Below the pieces are notes generated by a model, which saw nothing but the letters and a program-made list of their open reading frames with translations, had not been told where the DNA came from and did no database searches. A DNA stretch of 64,000 bases from Pseudoips prasinana (Eukaryota; Arthropoda; Insecta; Lepidoptera; Nolidae), in assembly GCA_951640165.1 (NCBI GenBank), contig OX621247.1:33144001-33208000 (forward strand). Direction: 5' to 3'. Positions 42,542 to 52,149 of this stretch are shown piece by piece. Position 1 is the first letter of the stretch. Each line of letters begins with the position of its first letter. Both the position numbers and the translations under genes were made by a program.

Positions 42542-42547
42542 CTGGTC

Positions 42548-42670
42548 CATTCAACAGTTGCCTGGAAGAGATCGCACCTAGCGATAAGGCCGCCATTTGT
42601 ACAATCTTCAAACATACTCATAGTTCTTTTTATGTGTTATTTTTTGGTGTACAAAGTAAAGAGTTACTTA
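42548..42670 (+). repeat. LINE 3' fragment (GGAAGAGATCGC type)
   Basis: GTTGCCTGGAAGAGATCGC ... GATAAGGCCGCCATTTGTAC, as at 713-830. Confidence 0.45.
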
Positions 42671-42679
42671 CTAACATTA

Positions 42680-42792
42680 ATTACACCCAGACATAGAGCA
42701 AATAATCGTGCTCATCACACAAAGATTATTCCTGAGTGGGGATCGAACCCACGTCCTCTGGAGTAGCAGTAAGAGTCGCTACCCACTATACT
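42680..42792 (-). mobile_element. tRNA-derived SINE fragment
   Basis: Minus strand B-box GTGGGTTCGATCCCCACTC, followed by ATCTTTGTGTGATGAGCACG. Truncated. Confidence 0.5.
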
Positions 42793-43139
42793 GTTAATTA
42801 TAAATTACATGTTAACATAATCAATGTAACATCTTCTAAATTATCTGTGCTAATCATGTACTACTAGCGCCACTATATGTTGTCTGTAACAATAAAAGTT
42901 AGTCGTGGAATAGCCACCCATTGTCTTTTATTATATACCAACAGGTCATCAAATCAAAGAAGAGTATACTTACAGGCCAGTCTCCTCGACGACGGCTGCG
43001 AGCATGAATCTTGCTGATCTGCTATTCACCAACTCTTCAGCGTAAGCACCCATCTCCGTCCGACCGAAACTGTAGAGGGTAACATTTATTAGCACATATT
43101 TTAATTAATGCTGATTGAAAAATCGGTTGTATAATCGAA

Positions 43140-43280
43140 CATAAGTTTTTAAAACACAAGATGGACCGATGATCTTGTGCGGGTCGCTGGATGCGGATAG
43201 CGCAAGACCGGCAATTGTGGAGATCTTTGGGGGAGGCCTTTGTCCAGCCGTGGACGTCTTTCGGCTGATATGATGAAGTT
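43140..43280 (+). pseudogene. RTE-like LINE 3' coding end
   Basis: Reads KMDR-SCAGRW- / TRWTDDLVRVAG with stops and ends TTTGTCCAGCCGTGGACGTC, the same end as 35298-35640. Confidence 0.5.
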
Positions 43281-43367
43281 TTTAAAATAAATCGTAAAAT
43301 GGGGAGGAGGGGAGGGCAATGTGGCAATAAGTATTTATTTTATTCTGTTTTTAGTATTTGTTGTTAT

Positions 43368-43391
43368 AGGGGGCGGGGGGGGGGGGGGGAC
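43368..43391 (+). repeat. G-run
   Basis: An almost pure G tract of about 20 bases (GGGGGCGGGG then a G run). It could form a quadruplex. No neighbouring gene explains it. Confidence 0.7.
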
Positions 43392-43665
43392 AGAAATATA
43401 TAAATATATCATCTATGTATATATAAATTTCAACTGTCTAGCTAGAACGGTTCAAAAGATACAGTGACCGAAGGACGTAAGACGGACAGTGAGGTATTAC
43501 AGACGGAAATGTTTAATTATACTGTTTGCAAACCGACTTCCCCAACACTATTGATTAATTTTTATTTATTTATTGTATACAATATATTAATCTATACAAT
43601 AATATAATTTAAATGTACAGTTTCTAAAGGTGCCACAACATGCACAATGACATTGGTGAGTAACA

Positions 43666-43905
43666 CGGTCACCGTAGCCTATTTGGTAGTGCTCCTACCT
43701 ACGAAGCTGGTGGTCCTGGGTTTGAATCCCGGTAAGTGCAAATATTTGTGTGATGAGCACAAATATTTGTTTCTGTATGTATTTAAGTATTGATCTATCT
43801 ATATAAGTATGTATATCGTCGCCTGGTACCCATAGTACAAGCTTTGCTTAGTTTGGGGCTAGGATGATCTGTGTAACATTGTCCCTATATATTATTATTA
43901 CTGAT
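43666..43905 (+). mobile_element. tRNA-derived SINE (family A)
   Basis: CGGTCACCGTAGCCTATTTG head, B-box GGGTTTGAATCCC, usual tail then (ATT)n. Confidence 0.75.
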
Positions 43906-44034
43906 AAAAAAACAAGGTACAGGCTAGTCAGTATCCTCATATTGAAGACACTTAAATGAATACTAATTATAACTAAAAACTATTAATATTAGGTACACAA
44001 TGCATAATTTAACTTTAATTACCGACATTAAAGG

Positions 44035-44205
44035 AGGCTCATAGCCAGTTTTGCATAACTAGTCCACAAACGATCGGTGAGGGTAAGCACCTAAGCGCCC
44101 GGTCAGTTTATATATGGGTGACCACTAAAGCAGTTTAATTTCCGAGCGTTTCCTTGACGTTAAGTGTCAAGCCCGCTGAAGCCATCACACAACAGTCAAG
44201 CTATG
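44035..44205 (+). mobile_element. 5S rRNA-derived SINE, diverged
   Basis: AGCACCTAAGCGCCCGGTCAG ... ATATGGGTGACCACTAAAGC follows the 5S-like head order of 48293-48515 but is more diverged. Confidence 0.45.
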
Positions 44206-44345
44206 ATAGATGCTCCTTAAACAACTAAGACAAGAAAATCCACTGCCAATACAAAAGAAAAACAAACCTCCAAATCCTGCAGTTGGTTCAAATCCTGTCA
44301 GTGGTATAATTTGCTTATTGTCCGAATCGAATCACACTAATATTA

Positions 44346-45627
44346 GGTCTTTACCTATGAAATTGCCGTTCTGCAGTACTGGCCATTTCAAATCAAAATA
44401 ATTTTTGTTTGGCTAAGAATTCTAATTTCAAATTAATTTTATTTTAAAAACATGGATTCTTTTTTCCAAAAGTAGTCATTTCTTTATTGATTAGTGTTAC
44501 ATTTTCATCGCATTTCAATCTTTTTCGTCATCATGGATACGTTAAAAATTCGAGTAATTATGGAATATGAGTACCGTCGTGGCAGCAACGCGGCACAAGC
44601 GGCACGCAACATCAACGACGTTTACGGAGCTAACACTACAAACCAACGCACCACCTGTTATTGGTTTGCTCGCTTCCGTTCTGGAAATTTCGACCTGAAA
44701 AATGAACCTCGCGGTCGTCCGAAGACTTTGGTCGACAATGACGAATTAAAGGCGGTTGTGGAAGCTGATGATACACAATCTACGGCTGAATTAGCAGCAG
44801 CTTTCGACGTTAGCGTCAAAACAATATTGGTCCATTTGCGTCAAATTGGCAAGGTAAAAAAGCTTGACAAATGGGTGCCCCACGAACTCAATGATCGCCA
44901 GCGCGAAGTACGCGTCGAGACGTGCCTTGCACTGCTCAACAGACACACAAATGAAGGAATTTTGAACCGCATTGTTACCTGCGATGAAAAATGGATTCTG
45001 TTTGATAACCGCAAGCGCTCAGCAAGTTGGTTGGATCCTGGTTCAGCACCTAAACAATGCCCTAAACGAAAACTTACCCCTAGAAAAGTGATGGTCACTG
45101 TTTGGTGGTCTAGCGCCGGTGTGATTCATCACAGCTTCTTACCAAACGGGGTGAGCATTACTGCAGATGTGTACTGTGAAGAACTGAGCACAATGATGGA
45201 GAAGCTGGCGCATCTCCAACCAGCATTGGTCAATCGCTCGTCTCCGCTGCTCCTGCACGACAACGCGCGACCTCATACTGCACAGCAGACGGTCTCCAAG
45301 TTGCAAGAACTGGGGTTGGAAGCTCTCCGTCATCCGCCCTACTCACCAGACCTTGCGCCTACAGACTACTACTTTTTCCAGAATTTGGATAACTTCTTGG
45401 CGGGAAAAAAATTCAATACCCGAGAGGCAGTACAAAATGCCTTTGAAGAATTTGTTGCCTCCCGTCCAGCTGATTTCTTTAAGAAGGGCATCAATAAACT
45501 GCCACTGCGATGGCAAAGATGCATTGATTGCATGGGTGATTACTTCGATTAATACAAATAAAAAAATTCATGAAAAAAATTCGTTTAAATTTTTTCATAC
45601 AAAACGGCAATTTCATAGGTAAAGACC
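44346..45627 (+). mobile_element. Intact mariner element (cecropia-like), copy 2
   Basis: Inverted ends GGTCTTTACCTATGAAATTG on both sides, TA duplications at 44344-44345 and 45628-45629, length 1282 bp. Both ends match better than in copy 1. Confidence 0.92.
44533..45552 (+). CDS. Mariner transposase, intact
   Basis: A 339-residue DD34D transposase with the same layout as the copy on the minus strand at 16721-17740: helix-turn-helix regions in the first 110 residues, WVPHEL at 114-119, D151/D243/D278 triad. The two proteins differ at three places I can see: Asp for Asn in KKLDKW, Ser for Tyr in NRSSPLL and Arg for Lys in RWQRCID. This copy has the family-typical KLDKW, the other has the family-typical RWQKC. 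No stops or frameshifts, full inverted repeats and a clean target site make it a candidate for present or very recent activity. Start chosen at MDTLKIRV; an in-frame ATG at 44494 is less likely. Confidence 0.93.
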   Translation: MDTLKIRVIMEYEYRRGSNAAQAARNINDVYGANTTNQRTTCYWFARFRSGNFDLKNEPRGRPKTLVDNDELKAVVEADDTQSTAELAAAFDVSVKTILVHLRQIGKVKKLDKWVPHELNDRQREVRVETCLALLNRHTNEGILNRIVTCDEKWILFDNRKRSASWLDPGSAPKQCPKRKLTPRKVMVTVWWSSAGVIHHSFLPNGVSITADVYCEELSTMMEKLAHLQPALVNRSSPLLLHDNARPHTAQQTVSKLQELGLEALRHPPYSPDLAPTDYYFFQNLDNFLAGKKFNTREAVQNAFEEFVASRPADFFKKGINKLPLRWQRCIDCMGDYFD

Positions 45628-45799
45628 TATTATTATAAAGGCGAAAGTTTGTGAGTGTGTATGTTTCTTACTTCTTCACATCTAAACGGCTGACGCGATT
45701 TTAATAAAACTTGGTATGGAGTTAGCTGTCACCCTGGATTAACACATAGGCTGTCATTTATGAAGTTTAACGCGGATAAAACGGCGGGGCACAGCTAGT

Positions 45800-46560
45800 T
45801 TAAATTAAACCTAATCGAGCAATTCTGTTTAAATTACAAAGATTAGCAAATTCAGACAAAGTTCTACTCAACCGGAAAGGATAGTCGGTCAAGTTATGAT
45901 ATTATTAAGTTTTGTATAAAAACACTTCGTTAGTAAATTTGCCGTGTTTCTAACTTAACCTTCATAAGTTTCCGTACGGAAGTTGGGTTAGGCCTTTGAT
46001 GCCAAATTTCCATTTTGTCAAAGTTATGAGACGCTTCAATGTCACGGGAACATGTTGTTCGTAGCTTAATTGACGGATTAAAACTTCCTTTGTTGTTAGT
46101 TGTTTATATGATTCTATTAGAAAAGCTAATCTGTAAACATATTACATAGGGAGAATATTCATGTCCGTAGTAAAAAAGATATTCTCATTACATACATACA
46201 CACATAGACTCACTCCTGTTTCACAGAGGGGTAGCCATTTCCTTTTAATGTAGGATATATGAAAAGGGCATGGAATATTCTGTTCTGTCAATTTAATTCT
46301 GCCGCGTTTTAGTAAAATGGAATAACTGATACCTGTTAATCAATGAAGAGCTCCGGAAAAGAAATTTTATAGTTTGAAGAATGCAGGTTTAGTTACATAT
46401 ATGGTCCGTCCTTTTCATACGAGCCATGATACAAAGAAATATATGCTCTGAATTTGAAAAATTTCATGACAGTGTAAACAGCTTTAAAAAAGCTTTATTT
46501 AAAAAAGAAAACCTAATCAATCCATTATAAATTCCAACTATTAATTTCAACATGCTAATT
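45800..46560. other. No recognisable gene
   Basis: AT-rich intronic sequence (within the dopamine receptor intron 47078-31833). A short LINE-end trace (CATAGACTCACTCCTGTTTC) at about 46203. Confidence 0.45.
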
Positions 46561-46589
46561 ATTGGATGTGTATAATAATAATATAATAA

Positions 46590-46840
46590 TAATATCCTGG
46601 GACATTATTTTCACACGACCATCTGATCCCAAACTAAGCAGAGCTTGCACTATGAAAACCAGATAACTGATATACTACATATACTACTTTTTCTTTTGTA
46701 AATACATGCTTATATAGATAATAATTACACCGAGACTCAGGAGAAACAGTCATGTTCATACATACAAATATCTGTCCTGGGTAGGAATCGAACCCACGAC
46801 CTCCGGCGTGAAAAGCAAGCATTTGCTAACCACGCCAAGT
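46590..46840 (-). mobile_element. tRNA-derived SINE (family B)
   Basis: (ATA)n, ATCCTGGGACATTATTTTCAC and the complement of the tRNA-like head with B-box GTGGGTTCGATTCC. Confidence 0.7.
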
Positions 46841-47078
46841 AGTTAGGATAATGCGTAATCCAATCGTCACCTAATTGTAGAACTATTTCTAACTCCTCCT
46901 TTTTTCTTTTTGATTAAATTCGTTGCGGGATCCAAGACAGTTAAATCGATTCCCCGGGACATGGCTGAGCCTCACCGCTCAGTGTAATTTCATTATGTGC
47001 CACTGTTGATCCTGGCTAACAGGAGTTGCAGTGGTGGGTAAAAGGGAGGGACTAGTCCCGATTAATTGTAGAACTTAC

Positions 47079-47269
47079 TTTTCCTCATCTTCATCCTCAT
47101 TGCTCCCTGACGCAGTATTAGTGGGCGCGTCGTTCATCGAGCCATCTAACCGCTGCGTTTGCGCGACGTTTTCTATAATAACCGCCGCGGTTCCACTGGA
47201 CACCGCTGAACTTATAGCAGCTGAGGTTTTCTTCGCTATGCGCTGCTTTTTCGCTCTTTGTCGGATTGC
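47079..47269 (-). CDS. Dop2R: D2-like dopamine receptor, start of third intracellular loop
   Basis: A 191-bp exon between acceptor TATCCCCACAG and donor GTAAGT. It starts on a complete codon, in register with the exon at 51288-51540, and ends with two bases (AA) that pair with the C opening 31662-31832. It encodes AIRQRAKKQRIAKKTS, VIIENVAQTQRLDGSMN and APTNTASGSNEDEDEE. The pattern of RxRxKKQR after TM5, xVIENxAQTxRL and TNTASGSNEE(D/E) is that of Drosophila Dop2R, the Gi-coupled D2-like receptor of neurons. The basic start is the usual G-protein contact region; the acidic end is characteristic of this receptor. A Harbinger MITE lies 177 bp upstream of the acceptor. Confidence 0.88.
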
Positions 47270-47445
47270 CTGTGGGGATATAAAGTATTAAATATTTGCT
47301 GTAGTAACACTAGACTCTCGAAGGCTAGTTTTATCAAAGTTTCGCTGGGTCTTCTCAGTTGAGGCGCATTGGACCCGGTGCTAGTAGCGCGACCGTCACC
47401 ATAAACACAAGGTCCGCTATAATAAAATATTGAATTCTTAACTTA

Positions 47446-47844
47446 GAGCGTTATCATACTAGCGGTATGTAAGCAGCTGCGGGGCGGAGCGGACGCGCAG
47501 CGAATTCGTTACGGACACACAACGAACACACCGCGCATGCGCAGCGAATTCGTTGCGGACGTGTGTCAAATACGTTACGTTTCCGTCGCGTGTTTGTAGC
47601 AAATTATCGACTTACAATACACTCAGTAACAAAATGGACTCCGACGAGGAAACACTGTTGTTGGCTTTATTACTTCGAAGACGCCGGAGACGAAAACGAA
47701 AGCATCGACGAATTTGAATCCCGTTGCGCGTCCGCAACGAATTCGCTGCGCATGCGCGGTGTGTTCGTTGTGTGTCCGTAACAAATTCGCTGCGCGTCCG
47801 CTCCGTCCCGCAGCCACTTCCATACCGCTAGTATGATAAGGCCC
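47446..47844 (+). mobile_element. PIF/Harbinger-type MITE with ~120-bp inverted repeats
   Basis: Ends GAGCGTTATCATACTAGCGG and CCGCTAGTATGATAAGGCCC are inverted, and complementarity continues through GCGGACGCGCAGCGAATTCG and CGCATGCGCAGCG. TTA flanks both sides (47443-47445, 47845-47847), the Harbinger target. Markedly CpG-rich compared with its surroundings. It keeps the start of the parent's protein. Confidence 0.8.
47634..47717 (+). pseudogene. Transposase N-terminus retained in the Harbinger MITE
   Basis: A 27-codon frame, MDSDEETLLLALLLRRRRRR then KRKHRRI and a stop. An acidic start, a leucine run and a long arginine run are the usual beginning of Harbinger transposases. The DDE domain is deleted; the sequence after the arginines is the opposite inverted repeat. 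Confidence 0.6.
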
Positions 47845-47946
47845 TTAATATAGACAGGGCCATTCAGACAAGATGTAGTAAAATATATCTAAAACCATCA
47901 ATTTCGATAGTTGTACAACAAATAATATTTTTGACTAAGTTAAACT

Positions 47947-48185
47947 TACTTACTTAACGTATGGACAGTGGTTACCTTAGTGTCAGAGTTGTTCAAGCCG
48001 CCCCGTAGGCCACTAAGATGACTTAGTGACTGTTGCCTAACGGCTAACGACAGCTTAACGTGCCCTCTGAAGCACGAAGACGCTCAGAAATTAAACCACT
48101 TTCTTTACCCATCTATGGACTGACCTCGAGCCCAGTTGCTTAACCTCGCCGACCACTTACCGACCGGTGAGAACTAACTAAGTAT
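47947..48185 (-). mobile_element. 5S rRNA-derived SINE
   Basis: Minus strand: GGTTAAGCAACTGGGCTCG, GTCAGTCCATAGATGGGT, then the AACAGTCAC ... GGCGGCTTGAAC tail ending in (GTAA)n. Near full length. Confidence 0.7.
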
Positions 48186-48292
48186 CTAAATCATTACGTT
48201 TATAAATTAAATATTATTGTTATTTCTAAATGTTTCCATACAAGCAGCATAATTATCCAAATACCTATATGTAACTAGAAATAATTAGGCGC

Positions 48293-48515
48293 TCATAGCT
48301 AGATACCCTCACCGGCGGGGTTAAGCTACTAGGCTGCCGGCCGGTCCATAGATGGGTGACCACCAAAGTGGTTGAATTTCCGACCGACACCATGCTTAGG
48401 AGGGCACGTTAAGCTGTCGGTCCCGGTTGTAGTCATTAGACAACAGTCAGAGGCCTACTGGGCGGCTTGAACATCTCTGACACCAGGGTAACCACTGCCC
48501 ACACGATAAGTAAGT
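48293..48515 (+). mobile_element. 5S rRNA-derived SINE, reference copy
   Basis: GGGTTAAGCTACTAGGCTGC ... GGTCCATAGATGGGTGACCA corresponds to the A-box/intermediate/C-box control region of 5S rRNA (GTTAAGCAAC ... GATGGGTGACC), so the family is a 5S-headed (SINE3-like) SINE. The tail is GAGGCCTACTGGGCGGCTTG ... CCACACGATAAGTAAGTAAG. Confidence 0.7.
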
Positions 48516-48574
48516 AAGAACTAGAAATAATTAACATCATTTAGTTTACCATATTACTAAAAATATGTTTTAGC

Positions 48575-48885
48575 TATAATAAAATAAGTAAAATAAAAAA
48601 GGTTTTTATTCACGTAGACTTTAAAAAAGCGCCTGTAAATAGTCAGAACATATTCGTAGTAATGTATAATTAATTTATAATTATTTCTAGGTACGTATAG
48701 ATATTTAGGTACACGGATTGTAGGAAATAATTTACAATAAGATTTATTTTATAACAGTAACGATATTTAACTAACTTAAATTAAGTTATTGTCAAGGATC
48801 ATGTGTAGGTTTAATTATCAAAATTTTAAATTTAAGCTATATTTTTACTACATATTGTCGAATGGTTCTGTCTATAGTAAGGTAC
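48575..48885 (-). repeat. Family R1 repeat
   Basis: (AAAT)n, GGTTTTTATTCACGTAGAC and about 280 bp of the R1 body, diverged. Confidence 0.5.
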
Positions 48886-49011
48886 GAATTAAATGTTATT
48901 ATTATATACCTTGTGTTTATAACGACGGTCGCGCTTTAATGCTACCACCGGATCCAATGCGCCCCAACTGAGAAGACCCAGCGAAACAAACTCAGCGGGA
49001 CTATTTAAAAG

Positions 49012-49318
49012 AGCTTTTTTAGGGTTCCGTACCCAAAGGGTAAAACGGGACCCCATTACTAAGACTTCGCTGTCAGTCTGTTTGTCTGTCCGTCTGTCAT
49101 CAGGCTGAATATTATGAACCGTGATAGTTAGACAGTTGAAATTTTCACAGATGATGTATTTCTGTTGCTGCTATAACAACAAGTACTAATAAAAAAAACC
49201 AAATAAAATAAATATTCAAGGGGGTTCCCATACAACAAACGTAAATATTTTGCTCATTTTTATAGATAATGGTACGGAACCCTTCGTGCGCGAGTCCGAC
49301 TCGCACTTGGCCGGTTTT
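49012..49318 (+). repeat. Interspersed repeat (family P), copy 1
   Basis: Bounded by AGGGTTCCGTACCC and GAGTCCGACTCGCACTTGGC then CGG and a T-run. (TGTC/CGTC)n-like block near 49078. Other copies at 49862, 58790 and 60538. Non-coding. Confidence 0.55.
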
Positions 49319-49686
49319 TTAAAGTCTACGTGAATAAAAACTTTTATTACTTTAAAAGCGAATAAGTTCTATACAATTATAGATGTAGATGCGAAACCTA
49401 CAACTTAGAACATTTATTTAAAAGTTTCCGACCCAAACATTTTGAGCTACTGAATAACTTCCAAACTGCTATGTTTGAAGTAGTTGGACTGAATTGGCAA
49501 GAATATCTGCTGATACTTACTTAAATTCTATACAAATCGAAACTCCACGTTTTGCTTAGGAAACATTTCGAAGTGATTTCGGCTTTTTAGATTATTCGTA
49601 CCGAAATAAAGTCTAGAAACGTGCCGGGTCTAAACATTTTTGGTTCACTGGATATTTTTGTATTAGGACAGGTTTAGATTTTTCAT

Positions 49687-49856
49687 AGCTAGATGCTTTC
49701 AACGGGCTGTAAGTGATTGACAAGGTTCAGCAGCCTCGCGGTCAGTCTATAGATGGGTGACCATGACCACCCTTGTAGTTTAATTTCTGCGGCTGTGTGC
49801 CTAATGGCTAGGACCGGTACCGACAGCTTGAAGAAGCTGTCGGTCCCGGTCGTAGC
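49687..49856 (+). mobile_element. 5S rRNA-derived SINE, internally deleted
   Basis: CATAGCTAGATGC ... GTCAGTCTATAGATGGGTGA ... GTCGGTCCCGGTCGTAGCC; the tail is replaced by family P. Confidence 0.6.
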
Positions 49857-49861
49857 CATGG

Positions 49862-50437
49862 CAAAAAACTTAACCCTTATAGATTCGTCATGTCTGTTTG
49901 TCTGTCCGTCCGTATGTCACAGCCACTAATTTCCGGAACTATAAGAGCTGTACTGTTGAAATTTGGTTCGTAGATGTATACTGTGAACCGCATTAAGATT
50001 TTCACACAAGACTAGAAAAAAGAACAATAATTTTGGGGGTTCCCCATACATAGAACTGAAACTCAAATTTATTTTTTTCATCGTACCCATACATGTGGCG
50101 TATCTATGGATAGGTCCCAAAAAATGATATTGACGTTTCTAATATATTTTTTTTCTAAACTGAATTATTTGCGCGAGAGTCACTTCCAAAGTGGTAAAAT
50201 GAGTGTCCCCCCCCACCCCTGTAACTTCTAAAATAAGAATATGATAAAAGTAAAAAAAATATATGATATACATTACCATATAAACTAACAACGAAAATTG
50301 GTTTAAACGAGATCTAGTAAGTAGTTTTTTTAATACGTCATAATTCGTAAACCCAATTTAACTTTCATTTAATCAACTGAAATACTTGCTGCTACGGAAC
50401 CCTTCATGGGCAAGTCCGACTCGCATTTGGCCGGTTT
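49862..50437 (+). repeat. Interspersed repeat (family P), copy 2
   Basis: From AAAAAACTTAACCCTTATAG to AAGTCCGACTCGCATTTGGC. Contains a C-run (50201-50217) at the place where other copies have long G-runs. Confidence 0.55.
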
Positions 50438-50439
50438 TT

Positions 50440-50515
50440 TCAAAAGAGACCTATCGGGCGGCTTGAACAACTCGGACACTAGGGTAACCACTGTCCATAC
50501 GATAAGTAAGTAAGT
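50440..50515 (+). mobile_element. 5S-SINE tail fragment
   Basis: GACCTATCGGGCGGCTTGAA ... CCATACGATAAGTAAGTAAG. Confidence 0.5.
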
Positions 50516-50727
50516 ATTTAAATGCTGTGGTTATCTATAATTGTTACAACACAAGGAATGTATGTTTAAATAACATAATAATATTAATATCTCAAAGTAT
50601 GTAATGTCGATATTCCTTATGAAATAAAACTAACAAGATCGCACTTGATCGAGATTCTACCATTAAATTTCTATTGTCAAAGACTATAGACATTAAAGAC
50701 AAATAATATTTATCTGTTCTCAGTTTT

Positions 50728-50797
50728 GACACTCAGTTTGTCAGTGTGTCAAAACTGACATAAGCCACTACCATGCTTTTGACACACTGACAAACAA
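50728..50797. repeat. Hairpin
   Basis: GTTTGTCAGTGTGTCAAAA and its complement TTTTGACACACTGACAAAC flank about 30 bases. GTTTTGACA is repeated outside. Confidence 0.6.
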
Positions 50798-50924
50798 TGT
50801 GTAATATTTTATTTATTTAAATAATTTACTTCTATTGCCTATTATATAAAAATGATAGCTTTCTGCACTCCTTCTCTATATGAACTATAATTGTTCCCAA
50901 TTTCGTTATCCTCCATCTTGCTTC

Positions 50925-51244
50925 TCTATACATATAATAAAATCGTAGGAAAGACAAAACTGTACATTGAATATTTTTTTTAAAGGATACTTGGGTCGTG
51001 ATCTACAATCGATATCAAGCCAAAAATATAGGTTTTAGAATTTTTGTCTGTTTATCTGTTTGTCTGTATGTATGTCCAGGCTAGACTCAAAAAGTACTGC
51101 ATGGATTTACTTCAAATTTTGCATGAATATTACGAAGAGTTTGGGTCAACATATAGGCTACATATTATCACGCTATCACCTACGGGGGAGGAGCTGTGAT
51201 AATTTATAAAGTTTAACGCGGGTAAAACCGCGGGGCACAGCTAG
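50925..51244 (+). mobile_element. Non-autonomous Helitron (family B), beside a receptor exon
   Basis: TCTATACATATAATAAAATC to CGGGGCACAGCTAG, 320 bp. It ends 43 bp from the donor side of the receptor exon at 51288, so it is just inside that intron. Confidence 0.8.
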
Positions 51245-51287
51245 TTATAAATAAACTTAAGTTAAGCTAAGTCCTTGAAGTACTGAC

Positions 51288-51540
51288 CTTAAATATCTTA
51301 TAGTACAAAAACATCATGATGATGCAGGGTATGTAGAAGGAACCTAGCGACGAGTATATGACATAGTCCTTGTTGTTGAACAGGCAGTCTTCAGGCCTGC
51401 GGTCGCTCGTGTTGTTCAGGCCCAGGACCACTGGAGACCCGATGGCGCCGGAGACCAGCCACGCCACTCCGATCATAGACCAGACGCGTGCGTTGCTTTT
51501 GTGTTTCGCATACTTTATTGGCTGTGTTACTGCTATGTAC
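51288..51540 (-). CDS. Dop2R: D2-like dopamine receptor, TM3 end to TM5
   Basis: A 253-bp exon between acceptor TTGTCCACAG and donor GTCAGT. The first base completes the Arg codon of the DRY motif; translation continues YIAVTQPIKYAKHK (second intracellular loop), TM4 (VWSMIGVAWLVSGAIGSPVV, with the conserved Trp), extracellular loop 2 with glycosylation motif NNTS and Cys in EDCLF (partner of the TM3 cysteine), and TM5 (YSSLGSFYIPCIIMMFLYYK) with the agonist-contacting serines and conserved Pro. It ends on a complete codon, KIFK. Wording (IGSP-VLGLNNT, LYSSL-SFYIPCII-FLY) matches Drosophila Dop2R, a Gi-coupled D2-like receptor. TM1-TM3 exons are not in the window. Confidence 0.92.
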
Positions 51541-51599
51541 CTGTGGACAAGTAATAGGAAATTAATTGAAAATAGGAGTAGAATTTGTAGGGTCGTTTA

Positions 51600-52130
51600 A
51601 GTGGAGATATTAATAGAATACTCATATCTCAACATTAATATAATATATAATATAATAATGTATCTTAAAATTATAAGACAAGAGTTCAAAATATTTTAAA
51701 AACGTAATGATGTTTAATACTAATCCTTACACCATATACACAGTTTTGCTGTCAGGGTAACAACAAAGAACATTTCCACCACATCTCATCCCGGGGAGGG
51801 GGGGGGGGGGGGCGAAGAAGTCGTCCCGAAGGAAATAATCCCAGAGATCAGGTCATAAGTCATAAGTAATTTTATTTGCAGAACACAGGTGATACAGGAT
51901 GGTACAATAAAATTTTAAAGTGCACTGTGTCTTACCATCATGGGCATGCAAATATATATATATTTTTTTTGCAAATATATATATAGTTTTCAATTTTAAG
52001 TCACAGTCACCTTTTACATTATCCAATGCTTAGTAATAATAACATGACATGCGTGCTGAAATTATAACCCCAATGAGGTATATAATAAATAATAACAAAA
52101 TTAAGAATAGTACATCTATTGAGCCTGATC
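51600..52130. other. Intronic sequence with a family Q trace and a G-run
   Basis: 51758-51860 resembles the complement of family Q (CATCTCATCCCGGGGAGG, then a run of 16 G at about 51797). A TATATA-rich imperfect repeat lies at 51950-51985. No exon seen. Confidence 0.4.
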
Positions 52131-52149
52131 ATGAGCATCTAGGTAGCGG

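Larger units (their letters stand above)
44332..45798 (+). mobile_element. Lep1-like Helitron containing a mariner
   Basis: Starts TCACACTAATAT after A 44331; 12 bp in, the mariner begins. It resumes at 45630 with TTATAAAGGCGAAAG and ends CGGGGCACAGCTAG at 45798 before T. With the mariner and one TA removed, the 5' end reads exactly as other Lep1-like copies (TCACACTAATATTATAAA). Confidence 0.8.

Noticed and set aside
48293..48380. A real 5S rRNA gene
   Set aside because: Only the internal control region resembles 5S rRNA; the 5' and 3' thirds do not, and the same chimera is repeated through the window.
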